Shown piece after piece: positions 1-11,269 of a stretch of 64,000 bases of DNA (its first letter is position 1; each line of letters begins with the position of its first letter). The notes below the pieces were generated by a model that saw nothing but the letters and a program-made list of their open reading frames with translations, was not told where the DNA came from and did no database searches. Made by a program: the position numbers and the translations under genes. The DNA comes from Rutidosis leptorrhynchoides (Eukaryota > Streptophyta > Magnoliopsida > Asterales > Asteraceae), in contig NC_092341.1 in the NCBI RefSeq assembly GCF_046630445.1, positions 132,014,001 through 132,078,000 on the forward strand, given 5' to 3'.

Positions 1-2703
1 ACTCAGTTAAAATGTATATACATGTAGTGTTTTAATATGTATTCATACACTTTTGAAAGACTTCAAGACACTTATCAAAATACTTCTACTTAACAAAAAT
101 GATTACAATTACATCCTCATTCAGTTTCATCAACAATTCTACTCGTATGCACCCGTATTCGTACTCGTACAATACACAGCTTTTAGATGTATGTAATATT
201 GGTATATACACTCCAATGATCAGCTCTTAGCAGCCCATATGAGTCACCTAACACATGTGGGAACCATCATTTGGCAACTAGCATGAAATATCTCATAAAA
301 TTACAAAAATATGAGTAATCATTCATGACTTATTTACATGAAAACAAAATTACATATCCTTTATATCTAATCCATACACCAACGACCAAAAACACCTACA
401 AACACTTTCATTCTTCAATTTTCTTCATCTAATTGATCTCTCTCAAGTTCTATCTTCAAGTTCTAAGTGTTCTTCATATATTTTACAAGTTCTAGGTACA
501 TAAAATCAAGAATACTTTCAAGTTTGCTAGCTCACTTCCAATCTTGTAAGGTGATCATCCAACCTCAAGAAATCTTTGTTTCTTACAGTAGGTTATCATT
601 CTAATACAAGGTAATAATGATATTCAAACTTTGGTTCAATTTCTATAACTATAACAGTCTTATTTCAAGTGATGATCTTACTTGAACTTGTTTTCGTGTC
701 ATGATTCTGCTTCAAGAACTTCGAGCCATCCAAGGATCCGTTGAAGCTAGATCCATTTTTCTCTTTTCCAATAGGTTTATCCAAGGAACTTAAGGTAGTA
801 ATAATGTTCATAACATCATTCGATTCATACATATAAAGCTATCTTATTCGAAGGTTTAAACTTGTAATCACTAGAACATAGTTTAGTTAATTCTAAACTT
901 GTTCGCAAACAAAAGTTAATCCTTCTAACTTGAATTTTAAAATCAACTAAACACATGTTCTATATCTATATGATATGCTAACTTAATGATTTAAAACCTG
1001 GAAACACGAAAAACACCGTAAAACCGGATTTACCCCGTCGTAGTAACACCGCGGGCTGTTTTGGGTTAGTTAACTAAAAACTATGATAAACTTTGATTTA
1101 AAAGTTGTTATTCTGAGAAAATGATTTTTATTATGAACATGAAACTATATCCAAAAATTATGGTTAAACTCAAAGTGGAAGTATGTTTTCTAAAATGGTC
1201 ATCTAGACGTCGTTCTTTCGACTGAAATGACTACCTTTATAAAAACGACTTGTAACTTATTTTTCCGACTATAAACCTATACTTTTTCTGTTTAGATTTA
1301 TAAAATAGAGTTCAATATGAAACCATAGCAATTTGATTCACTCAAAACGGATTTAAAATGAAGAAGTTATGGGTAAAACAAGATTGGATAATTTTTCTCA
1401 TTTTAGCTACGTGAAAATTGGTAACAAATCTATTCCAACCATAACTTAATCAACTTGTATTGTATATTATATAATCTTGAGATACCATAGACACGTATAC
1501 AATGTTTCGACCTATCATGTCGACACATCTATATATATTTTGGAACAACCATAGACACTCTATATGTGAATGTTGGAGTTAGCTATACAGGGTTGAGGTT
1601 GATTCCAAAATATATATAGTTTGAGTTGTGATCAATACTGAGATACGTATACACTGGGTCGTGGATTGATTCAAGATAATATTTATCAATTTATTTCTGT
1701 ACATCTAACTGTGGACAACTAGTTGTAGGTTACTAACGAGGACAGCTGACTTAATAAACTTAAAACATCAAAATATATTAAAAGTGTTGTAAATATATTT
1801 TGGACATACTTTGATATATATGTATATATTGTTATAGGTTCGTGAATCAACCAGTGGCCAAGTCTTACTTCCCGACGAAGTAAAAATCTGTGAAAGTGAG
1901 TTATAGTCCCACTTTTAAAATCTAATATTTTTGGGATGAGAATACATGCAGGTTTTATAAATGATTTACAAAATAGACACAAGTACGTGAAACTACATTC
2001 TATGGTTGAATTATCGAAATCGAATATGCCCCTTTTTATTAAGTCTGGTAATCTAAGAATTAGGGAACAGATAGATCTATTGGGCCTAACAATCCCCATC
2101 CAAAGTACCGGATGCTTTAGTACTTCGAAATTTATATCATATCCGAAGGGTGTCCTGGAATGATGGGGATATTCTTATATATGCATCTTGTTAATGTCGG
2201 TTACCAGGTGTTCACCATATGAATGATTTTTATCTCTATGTATGGGATGTGTATTGAAATATGAAATCTTGTGGTCTATTATTATGATTTGATATATATA
2301 GGTTAAACCTATAACTCACCAACATTTTTGTTGACGTTTTAAGCATGTTTATTCTCAGGTGATTATTAAGAGCTTCCGCTGTCGCATACTTAAATAAGGA
2401 CGAGATTTGGAGTCCATGCTTGTATGATATTGTGTAAAAACTGCATTCAAGAAACTTATTTTGTTGTAACATATTTGTATTGTAAACCATTATGTAATGG
2501 TCGTGTGTAAACAGGATATTTTAGATTATCATTATTTGATAATCTACGTAAAGCTTTTTAAAACCTTTATCTATGAAATAAAGGTTATGGTTTGTTTTAA
2601 AAATGAATGCAGTCTTTGAAAAACGTCTCATATAGAGGTCAAAACCTCGCAACGAAATCAATTAATATGGAACGTTTTTAATCAATAAGAACGGGACATT
2701 TCA
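1..2703 (+). repeat. LTR of an A-family chromovirus (copy A'), cut by the window edge
   Basis: This stretch is nearly the same, base for base, as the 3' 2.7 kb of the two LTRs of element A (5,360-8,120 and 15,190-17,945). It ends with the same terminus, ACGGGACATTTCA. It lacks one short block of under 30 bp that both LTRs of A carry near 7,455 and 17,280. What follows is not a primer-binding site but a B-family LTR, so A' is either the 3' LTR of an element lying to the left or a solo LTR. It contains no gene. Confidence 0.9.
1469..1682. repeat. Long imperfect inverted repeat inside the A-family LTR
   Basis: An outer arm at 1,469-1,480 is complementary to 1,671-1,682, and an inner arm at 1,533-1,550 (TTTGGAACAACC core) is complementary to 1,597-1,615 (GGTTGATTCCAAA core). 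The same structure recurs in both LTRs of element A near 6,840-7,070 and 16,660-16,890. Transcribed, it could fold into a branched stem of about 210 nt. Any role is inference. Confidence 0.6.
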
Positions 2704-3519
2704 AAGGTGCCACCCTAGGGGTTAGTGGTGCGAGGTGTTAAGTGCCCTAATGGATGTTATGAACACCGATGGCGTTTTCGCGAGCGCCGTTCCCTTGTAC
2801 TATTGGTCGACCATGGTTACTTGTGTTGTAAGCATATTATATCATTTCAAGTTATATTATTATGCGGTTGTTGCTAGCTTGTGGTATTGGAGATTATAGC
2901 TTGTTAATGTGACGATAAGCTAATTGTGTTGCTAGCATGTTTGCGGTTTGTGTAAGTGTATGCAAGTAGGTATAATTATATATGTATTCGTATAATTATT
3001 GCATTCACTAAGCTTTTCTTACCCTCTTCTTGTTTACCATTTTATAGGTTCGGTTTTGGACAAGGGTAAGGGCATCGTATTGGACTAGAGATCCCGCTTG
3101 ATGCTAGGAGATGCTTTTGGCTTTAGTAGCTCTTGGAGTTTGACCGGTAGTTGGGTAGTTTAATCCCAAACTCCATGCTCATTGTGTAGTTTGGAACTTA
3201 AACTTTTTGGTGGTCGAAACTCTAAACTTGTATTAAACTTGTATTTTGGGTCGTGTGGGCCTCGCTTGTAAAACATCATTTTTATGTTTGATTCGTGTTA
3301 GTTTTACATATATAAGTTTTTTGTGAAAAGCGTTCGGTCTAAAAATGTCGGGAAGTGGTCCATCTTTTTGCGTGTTAAAAACAGTTCGGACAGAAGCTGG
3401 AATGCTCTGTGCGCGCCGCGCACTACAGGGGATGCGCACCGCGCACTCCCCTGTCCAGCAACTTTTAATTTTTTTTTTTTTGGACTGTTTATGGTCGGTT
3501 ATCGGGTTGGGTTGTTACA
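2704..3519 (+). repeat. 3' part of a B-family LTR (copy B')
   Basis: The sequence follows the last 0.8 kb of the LTRs of element B (54,230-55,019), including the blocks around GGTAAGGGCAT, GGTAGTTTAATCCCAAAC and AACTTTTTGGTGGTCGAAAC, a pair of GC-rich boxes and the same terminus GGGTTGTTACA. Divergence from element B is clearly higher than between the two LTRs of B, so this is another subfamily or an older copy. Its left side is interrupted by A'. Its right end abuts the gag start of element C. Confidence 0.85.
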
Positions 3520-3597
3520 GCAGCCAACATTTGTTGAAATTGTACGGGAGTCAAAGTAACATTTGGAAGAGCGTTAGCACCATGAGTTGATTGAGCC
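3520..3597 (-). pseudogene. Start of gag of element C (fragment)
   Basis: The minus-strand frame opens with a methionine at 3,597 and reads MAQSTHGANALPNVTLTP, then VQFQQML. This resembles the N-terminus of plant Ty3/gypsy Gag proteins, where a short polar segment precedes a TPxQFxxLL-like motif. The frame is cut after 26 codons by the inserted B-family LTR. The 297 bp between this start and the upstream leader ORF hold no recognisable gene. Confidence 0.55.
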
Positions 3598-3894
3598 ATT
3601 GATCTTCAATACAAGAAACAGTATTAGTTGAAGAGTTATGGTGCTAGTAAATTTATAAATTTTCTAAATAAATGCGCAAGATTCACACAACGCGTAAAAG
3701 GATAAATAGGGGAAACAACGAGATGTATTAAAACACTTGAATTTCATTAAACATCACAAAGATAACTAACATCTTTTTATTAAACATGAAACGAAACAAG
3801 AATAAACACAAAATGAAACAAAGATAGTAGTTTTAGGCAAAGCCTTTACAATGAACGAAAACTAATACGAAAATAGAAAAAGAAATCCTAAGAT

Positions 3895-4434
3895 CTAATT
3901 CCTCTTAGGAGATGGGGGTTGGGTCTTGAAATGTTCCCACAGAAGATCCTTGAAAAACTGCACCTCCTTCTCCAGTTCCTCAATCCTTTGATCTTGAAGC
4001 TCAATTTTTCTATCATGTCTCTTAGCAGTCTTTCTGAAGATGTTATACACATCATATGAGTATGTTGACAATTCCTCTTGTTGATCTTCAAGGGTACTAA
4101 AGTGACCATCAAGAAGTTCCTTTAACTTACCAAACTCTGTCTTCACTTCATGTAATTCACTCTTTACCATAGCATGTTCAACAAAGTTCGTGCAAAAAAC
4201 GAGAACAGTGGTAAGATGAGGTTCTTTAGATGAACTTGAACTCTCGGGTTTTGATGTTTCTGGTTCCTTTCTTTTTAAAGAAGGAGGTAAGGCAACAGAG
4301 GGCTCGGACTTGGATTTTTCCTCAGGTTCTTCCTCAGAAGGCTCCTCCTCCACTTCTTCCTCAATCATCTCTTCCACAAACTCTTCCTCCTCATCATTCC
4401 CATCATAATTAGCATTAGTGTGGGATTCTTCCAT
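3895..4434 (-). CDS. Acidic, coiled-coil leader ORF of element C
   Basis: This 179-residue minus-strand frame lies between the primer-binding site and the gag start of element C, so it is an accessory frame in the leader. Residues 15-45 are very rich in glutamate (EEEEFVEEMIEEEVEEE), residues 45-75 are Ser/Pro/Lys-rich, and residues 90-165 have the heptad-like spacing of a coiled coil, ending in a short basic tail. No enzymatic motif is visible. Element A has an acidic frame in the same relative place (8,330-8,930), which argues that such a frame is a family trait. The function is unknown. Confidence 0.5.
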   Translation of the reverse strand: MEESHTNANYDGNDEEEEFVEEMIEEEVEEEPSEEEPEEKSKSEPSVALPPSLKRKEPETSKPESSSSSKEPHLTTVLVFCTNFVEHAMVKSELHEVKTEFGKLKELLDGHFSTLEDQQEELSTYSYDVYNIFRKTAKRHDRKIELQDQRIEELEKEVQFFKDLLWEHFKTQPPSPKRN

Positions 4435-4769
4435 AAGAGGGAGTGTGGTGGAGTAGCAGGAATATAATATGGGTGAGTTGGTGATAATGGTGGGGAAACG
4501 GGTCCATAAGTAGGTGTTCAGATAGATCTTTCAGAGTCGGATCCCTCGGAGTCAGAAATGATGATCGGGTTATGGCGAGACATCCTAAATGAAAAGAAAG
4601 AGAGATGATTAGGTAGGTTCTAAGGATGACGCAAAAGCACGAATAAAATGTAAGGGGAAAAAGCACTAGAAACTAAAACAGGAAAGGTTATAGACCTATA
4701 GATTGCTAAGGCACCTAACTAACACATAACGCACACATAAAATGCAATTCTGGTTCTCTATAACAACAT

Positions 4770-4821
4770 GGATCTGATACCAATCTGTCACACCCCCTAA
4801 ATGGGATCGGGGGTCACAAGT
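4770..4821 (-). other. Primer-binding site and LTR end of element C
   Basis: On the minus strand, TGGTATCAGATCC (4,782-4,770) matches the usual initiator-methionine tRNA primer site TGGTATCAGAGC with few differences. It lies a few bases from the LTR terminus GGGTGTGACA (ending at 4,786). The 36 bp from 4,786 to 4,821 are the last piece of the LTR of C before element A interrupts it. The LTR resumes at 17,946. Confidence 0.65.
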
Positions 4822-7800
4822 TGTAGTGACTCGAACTTTTCCATGTTCATATATATATATATATATATATATATTAAATGAAATTGTTATTTACATGATT
4901 AAGTGTTTCCAACATGTTAAGCAATCAAACTTGTTAAGACTTGATTAATTGAAATAGGTTTCATATAGACAATTGACCACCCAAGTTGACCGGTGATTCA
5001 CGAACGTTAAAACTTGTAAAAACTATATGATGACATATATATGGTTATATATATAGTTAACATGATATTATGATAAGTAAACATATCATTAAGTATATTA
5101 ACAATGAACTATATATGTAAAAACAAGACTACTAACTTAATGATTTTGAAACGAGACATATATGTAACGATTATCGTTGTAACGACATTTAATGTATATA
5201 TATCATATTAAGAGATATTCGTACATCATAATATCATGATAATATAATAATTTAAAATCTCATTTGATATTATAAATATTGGGTTAACAACATTTAACAA
5301 GATCGTTAACCTAAAGGTTTCAAAACAACACTTACATGTAACGACTAACGATGACTTAACGACTCAGTTAAAATGTATATACATGTAGTGTTTTAATATG
5401 TATTCATACACTTTTGAAAGATTTCAAGACACTTATCAAAATACTTCTACTTAACAAAAATTCTTACAATTACATCCTCGTTCAGTTTCATCAACAATTC
5501 TACTCGTATGCACCAGTATTCGTACTCGTACAATATACAGCTTTTAGATGTATGTACTATTGGTATATACACTCCAATGATCAGCTCTTAGCAGCCCATG
5601 TGAGTCACCTAACACATGTGAGAACCATCATTTGGCAACTAGCATGAAATATCTCATAAAATTACAAAAATATGAGTAATCATTCATGACTTATTTACAT
5701 GAAAACAAAATTACATATCCTTTATATCTAATCCATACACCAATGACCAAAAACACCTACAAACACTTTCATTCTTCAATTTTCTTCATCTAATTGATCT
5801 CTCTCAAGTTCTATATTCATGTTCTAAGTGTTCTTCATAAATTCTACAAGTTCTAGTTTCATAAAATCAAGAATAGTTCCAAGTTTGCTAGCTTACTTCC
5901 AATCTTGTAGAGTGATCATCCAACCTCAAGAAATCTTTATTATTTATAGTAAGATATCTTTCTAATACAAGGTAATACTCATATTCAAACTTTGATTCAA
6001 TTTCTATAACTATAACAATCTTATTTCTAGTGGAAATCTTACTTGAACTTGTTTTCGTGTCATGATTCTGCTTCAAGAACTTTCAAGCCATCCAAGGATC
6101 CTTTGAAGCTAGATCCATTTTTCTTATTTCCAGTAGCTTTATCCAGAAAACTTGAGGTAGTAATGATGTTCATAACATCATTCAATTCATACATATAAAG
6201 CTATCTTATTCGAAGGTTTAAACTTGTAATCACTAGAACATAGTTTAGTTAATTCTAAACTTGTTCGCAAACAAAAGTTAATCCTTCTAACTTGACTTTG
6301 AAAATCAACTAAACACATGTTCTATATCTATATGATATGCTAACTTAATGATTTAAAACCTGGAAACACGAAGAACACTGTAAAACCGGACATACGCCGT
6401 CGTAGTAACACCGCGGGCTGTTTTGGGTTAGTTAATTAAAAACTATGATAAACTTTTGATTTAAAAGTTATTCTTCTGGGAAAATGATTTTTCTTATGAA
6501 CTTGAAACTATATCCAAAAATCATGGTTAAACTCAAAGTGGAAGTATGTTTTCTAAAATGGTCATCTAGACGTCGTTCTTTCGACTGAAATGACTACCTT
6601 TACAAAAACTACTTGTAACTTATATTTCCGACTATAAACCTATACTTTTTCTGTTTAGAATCATAAAATAGAGTTCAATATGAAACCATAGCAATTTGAT
6701 TCACTCAAAACGGATTTAAAATAAAGAAGTTATGGGTAAAACAAGATTGGATAATTTTTCTTGTTGTAGCAACGTGAAAATTGGTAACAAATCTATATTA
6801 ATCATATCCTAGCTAACTTATATTGTATTATACATGTATTCTAATAAATTATGTAATCTTGGGATACCATAGACACGTATACAAATGTTTTGACATATCA
6901 TATCGACCCATGTGTATATATTATTTGGAACAACCATAGACACTCTATATGCAGTAATGTGGGAGTTAGCTATACAGGATTGAGGTTGATTCCAAAAATA
7001 TATATACTTTGAGTTGTGATCTAGCCTGAGACGTGTATACACTGGGTCGTGGATTGATTCAAGATAATATATATCATTTTTTTCTGTACATCTAAAGTTG
7101 GACAACTAGTTGTAGGTTACTAACGAGGACAGCTGACTTAATAAACTTAAAACATCAAAATGTATTAAAAGTGTTGTAAATATATTTTGAATATACTTTG
7201 ATATATATGTACATATTTGTTATAGGTTCGTGAATCGACCAGTGGCCAAGTCTTACTTCCCGACGAAGTTAAAATCTGTGAAAGTGAGTTATAGTCCCAC
7301 TTTTAAAATCTAATATTTTTGGGATGAGAATACATGCAAGTTTTATAAATGATTTACAAAATAGACACAAGTACGTGAAACTACATTCCATGGTTGAATT
7401 ATCGAAATCGAATATGCCCCTTTTTATTAAGTCTGGTAATCTAAGAATTAGGGAACAGACACCCTAATTGACACGAATCCTAAAGATAGATCTATTGGGC
7501 CTAACAAACCCCATCCAACGTACCATATGCTTTAGTACTTTGAAATTTATATCATATCCGAAGGGTGTCCCGGAATGATGGGGATATTCTTATATATGCA
7601 TCTTGTTAATGTCGGTTACCAGGTGTTCACCATATGAATGATTTTTATCTCTATGTATGGGATGTGCATTGAAATATGAAATCTTGTGGTCTATTGTTGC
7701 GATTTGATATATATAGGTTAAACCTATAACTCACCAACATTTTTTGTTGACGTTTAAATCATGTTTATTCTCAGGTGAATATTAAGAGCTTCTGCTGTTG

Positions 7801-8120
7801 CATACTAAAATAAGGATAAGATTTGGAGTCCATGTTTGTATGATATTGTGTAAAAACTGCATTCAAGAAACATATGTCGATGTAATATATTTCTATTGTA
7901 AACCATTATGTAATGGTCGTGTGTAAACAGTATATTTTAGATTATCATTATTTGATAATCTACGTAATGTTTTTTTTTAAACTTTTATTGATAAAATAAA
8001 GGTTATGGTTGTTTTAAAAATGAATGCAGTCTTTGAAAAACATCTCATATAGAGGTCAAAACCTCGCAACGAAATCAATTAATATGGAACGTTTATAATC
8101 AATATGAACGGGACATTTCA
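4822..8120 (+). repeat. 5' LTR of element A
   Basis: It is flanked on the right by a primer-binding site and matches 14,654-17,945 along its whole length. Near the start are an (AT)n run (about 4,849-4,874) and AT-rich sequence. A pyrimidine-rich stretch around 5,740-5,810 (CTTCATCTAATTGATCTCTC) looks like the start of a transcribed leader. That would imply an unusually long R/U5 of over 2 kb. The frames seen inside it are not supported as genes. Confidence 0.92.
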
Positions 8121-8136
8121 ATTGGTATCCGAGCGT
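8121..8136 (+). other. Primer-binding site of element A
   Basis: TTGGTATCCGAGCG directly after the LTR resembles the initiator-methionine tRNA site TGGTATCAGAGC used by elements B and E in this window, with small differences. Its position right behind the LTR terminus is the main support. Confidence 0.6.
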
Positions 8137-8329
8137 TGGTCTTAGAGAACTAGAAAATTTGCATTAGTGTGTCTTATCGAGTTTGTTAGGATGCATTAGT
8201 GAGTCTGGACTTCGACCGTGTTTTCTTTAAAAATGATTGCTTAACATTTTTGTTGGAAACTATATATTATTAACATGTAAATATTATGTGATATATTAAT
8301 CTCTTAACATGTTTGATATTGTGTGATAG

Positions 8330-8930
8330 ATGTCTACCTCTAGCACAAATCCCATTGACTCACCTAATAATAACGAAGAGTCGAATATATATTGGCAAGA
8401 TAAGTTCTCGAAGAACCGGAAGAAGAAACGGAACTGGAAGAAGAGGAACCAGAAGAAGAGGAACCGGAAGAAGAAGAGGTTCCGGAGGGGGAATAGTAGG
8501 AACCACAGAAAACCGGTCAAATAAAAGAAAATCCTCAACCAATGGACCAAAGTTAATAATGGTCAATGGTGTTTCCGCTAAGGAAGCAAAATATTGGGAA
8601 AATTACCAATTTTCCGATGAATCGGATCCTGATGAGGATTTCGATGATGTTATAGAAATTACCCCGACCCAATTTAATGAGGTAAAAGAAAATAATAAGG
8701 GAAAAGGCATCAAAATAGAGAAATCTGATTCCGACCCCGATGAACTTTATATGTACCGTCAACACCCGTATTTTCAATATCGTGACAATATCCCGGGAAC
8801 CTCTAAACCACCAGGTTTTTCTAAACCAATGTGGAAAACGACGACTCGTATTAGAGGAACATCATATATCCCTAAAATATTAGGAAAAAGAACCAAGTCC
8901 GAAGAAGAAGAAAGCAGTGATTCAGATTAG
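8330..8930 (+). pseudogene. Acidic accessory frame in the leader of element A
   Basis: The frame sits between the primer-binding site and gag. It starts MSTSSTNPIDSPNNNEESN and is followed by a GAA/GAG-rich stretch (about 8,405-8,490) that is low complexity in every frame. It then holds a hydrophilic part with DESDPDEDFDDVIEI, a KSDSDPDELYMYRQHPYF segment and an acidic serine-rich tail ending EEEESSDSD at 8,930. No known enzyme or binding domain is recognisable. The segment is expansion-prone and appears broken. It may be a structural or Gag-like partner protein, or a captured host fragment. The similar placement of an acidic frame in element C is the best clue that it belongs to the element. 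Confidence 0.45.
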
Positions 8931-9059
8931 AGGGGTGTGAGCATGTTGTGTAATAAATGTATTGTAGTGTGCTAGTACTTTTATGTTCTATGTAAAAATT
9001 ACTTGTATTGTTTGTTATTACGAATCTAATCCTTGTCTATTTTATAGTATAAAAACAAA

Positions 9060-9718
9060 ATGGACGTTAAGGGTAGACAACCGAATATTTTAGAAGACCT
9101 ACCAGAGGATATGATTGAGGAAATCTTGTCTAGAGTCGGTTAGAATTCATCAGCACATTTAGTTATGGCGAAATTAACTTGTCAAACATTTGAAAGACTT
9201 TCCAGAAATGCCTTAGTTTATAAAAGGCTTTCATTTGATAGGTGTGGTATATCACATTGGGGAGACTTTAAGTTACGCCGTGTTTTCTTTAAAGCGAAAT
9301 TTTACGCTACGGGTTAAGAACCTATTTTGACTCAACATATCCCAACATAGGATTTCGTGAATTAGAAAGAGCTTCTAACATGCAACATAAAGAAGCATGT
9401 TATGCTTACGGGTTAGTGATGTTCGCTTCTTACCAAAGTGAGAACAAGAACATCGGGCTACAACTATTAAACAAAACGTTCCCATAAGTGACTGAGTCGG
9501 TAATTGGGGTAAGAAATGAGGTTTTTAGGTTATTACGAGACTATTGGTCATTACGTAACCTTCATCCTTTTGACGACATTACAACATGCTGCCTAGCCAA
9601 TGGCCATAATGGTTATGTTCCACAAGACCAAGGATGGGAAGTAGTCCTAGTAAAATTAGAATGCATGACTTGTTTCTGGACGTATGAATTACGTGTATTT
9701 ATTGCCTTTGCTGAATGA
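9060..9718 (+). pseudogene. F-box-like gene remnant captured in the leader of element A
   Basis: The frame starts at the ATG at 9,060 and opens with an F-box-like segment: LEDLPEDMIEEILSRVG, then a stretch containing AKLTCQTFERLS and LVYKRLSFDR. Further on are segments of the kind seen in plant F-box proteins of the At2g35280-like group: a helical repeat part (RASNMQHKEACYAYGLVMF, then NIGLQLLNKTF) and a Cys/Trp-rich end (CMTCFWTYELRVFIAF). Such proteins normally recruit substrates to SCF ubiquitin ligases through SKP1. Here the frame is broken in a few places and lies inside a retrotransposon, upstream of gag. I infer capture of host sequence. The assignment rests on motif reading, not on a database search. 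Confidence 0.6.
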
Positions 9719-10071
9719 CTTGTGTACTAGCTAGAATTATCTTCACAACTATCTTGTATCAAAGTTATTGTGTGCTATATTTCATGTTATATGTAAAATA
9801 AGTGGTATTGTAAGTTTGTAAAATATTGTGTAAAAGTTTGAACGCGAAATATTATTATAATAAGTTTTTCATATAGAATTGTAGTAGTTGAATTGTATAT
9901 TAGCTACTAAGTATGAACTTAACGGGTAGGTACTACCCGAATTTAAACTTATAAAATGCTAATATGAAGAAAAAGCTTTTATAAATGAGTTCATATTATG
10001 CTACGAGATACTATTGACTACTCTTAATATTCTGTATGATTAACTTGTTTCATTTGACTATTTTGAAGGAA
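9719..10071 (+). other. Leader spacer of element A, no gene seen
   Basis: This AT-rich non-coding stretch lies between the F-box-like remnant and gag. It contains AACGGGTAGGTACTACC (from about 9,919). The shorter AACGGGTAGGTACT is repeated at 14,641-14,654, just before the 3' LTR, so it may be a cis element of the family. Confidence 0.5.
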
Positions 10072-11240
10072 ATGGCACCGACTACTCGACACACCTTGAA
10101 TATGAGCGAAGAGAAATTTCGTACCTTTCTTGCTTCAAACATAGCCGCAGTACAGGCCGCGCTACATACCAACAATAACTCTGAATCTAGCAATACAGCT
10201 AACGGCGCAAGAAATCATGTAAGATGCTCCTACAAGGAATTCACTGCCTGCAAACCTTCAGAATTTGATGGGACCGAAGGACCAATCGGATTGAAACGGT
10301 GGACCGAGAAAGTTGAATCTGTCTTTGCCATAAGTAAGTGTGCTGAAGGAGACAAAGTTAAGTACACTACGCATACCTTCACAGGTATTGCATTAATATG
10401 GTGGAATACCTATCTAGAGCAAGTGGGACAAGATGCTGCTTACGCGCTACCGTGGTCAGCATTCAAGCACTTGATGAACGAGAAGTACCGTCCCAGAACC
10501 GAGGTCAATAAGCTCAAGTCAGAACTTAGAGGGTTACGAACACAGGGATTCGATATTACTTCGTACAAAAGACGATTCACAGAATTGTGCCTATTGTGTC
10601 CGAGAGCATTCGAAGATGAGGAAGAGAAGATCGACGCGTTTGTGAAAGGGTTACCGGAGAGAATCTAAGAAGATATAAATTCACACAAGCCTGCCTCCAT
10701 ACAAAAGGCATGTAGAATGGCTCACAAACTAGTGAACCAGATTGAGGAAAGAATTAAAGAACAGGCAGCTGAAGAGGCCAACGTGAAGCTAGTCAAAAGA
10801 AAGTGGGAGGAAAACGGTGATAAGAGTCACCAAAACAACAACAACTATCCCAACAATCGCAACATCAAGCGCAACTACAACAAACGGCAAAACAACAACA
10901 ACAACAACTACAACAATCATTCCAACAACAATAACAACTGCAACAACAACAACAATCAGAAGCAGTTATGCCAAAGGTGTGAAAGGTATCACTCGGGGTT
11001 CTGCACCAAATTTTGCAACAAGTGTAAAAGAAATGGTCATAGTGCGGCAAAGTGTGAGGTCTACGGACCGGGGGTTAACAGAACGAAAGGAACAAATGGT
11101 GTCGGAATGAGTAATGGCGGAACAAGTAGTGTCGGGGCATGTTATGCCAATGTAGTTTGTTATAAATGTGGAAAACCGGGCCACATTATTAGAAATTGCC
11201 CGAACCAGGAGAACACGAATGGACAAGGCCGCGGAAGAGT
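10072..11240 (+). pseudogene. gag of element A
   Basis: The region begins MAPTTRHTLNMSEEKF. It contains the retrotransposon Gag core (CKPSEFDGTEGPIGLKRW, later FTGIALIWWNTY and YKRRFTEL), then an Asn-rich low-complexity stretch (about 10,830-10,960) and zinc-knuckle-type cysteine clusters near 10,970-11,060 and at 11,155-11,205 ([14 protein letters not shown]). Gag would form the particle core and bind the element's RNA. The region is broken and is listed as a fossil. Confidence 0.85.
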
Positions 11241-11269
11241 TTTCAATATTAATGCGGTAGAGGCACAGG

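Noticed and set aside
1719-2490. Frames of 75-126 codons on both strands
   Set aside because: They are inside the A-family LTR, and the equivalent frames are not kept open in the other two LTR copies.
3233-3590. Overlapping small frames on both strands
   Set aside because: They lie in a B-family LTR and owe their length to the GC-rich boxes. They have no start context or homology.
10817-11226. Thr- and Cys-rich frames overlapping gag of element A
   Set aside because: They are out-of-frame readings of the Asn-rich CAACAA repeat in gag.
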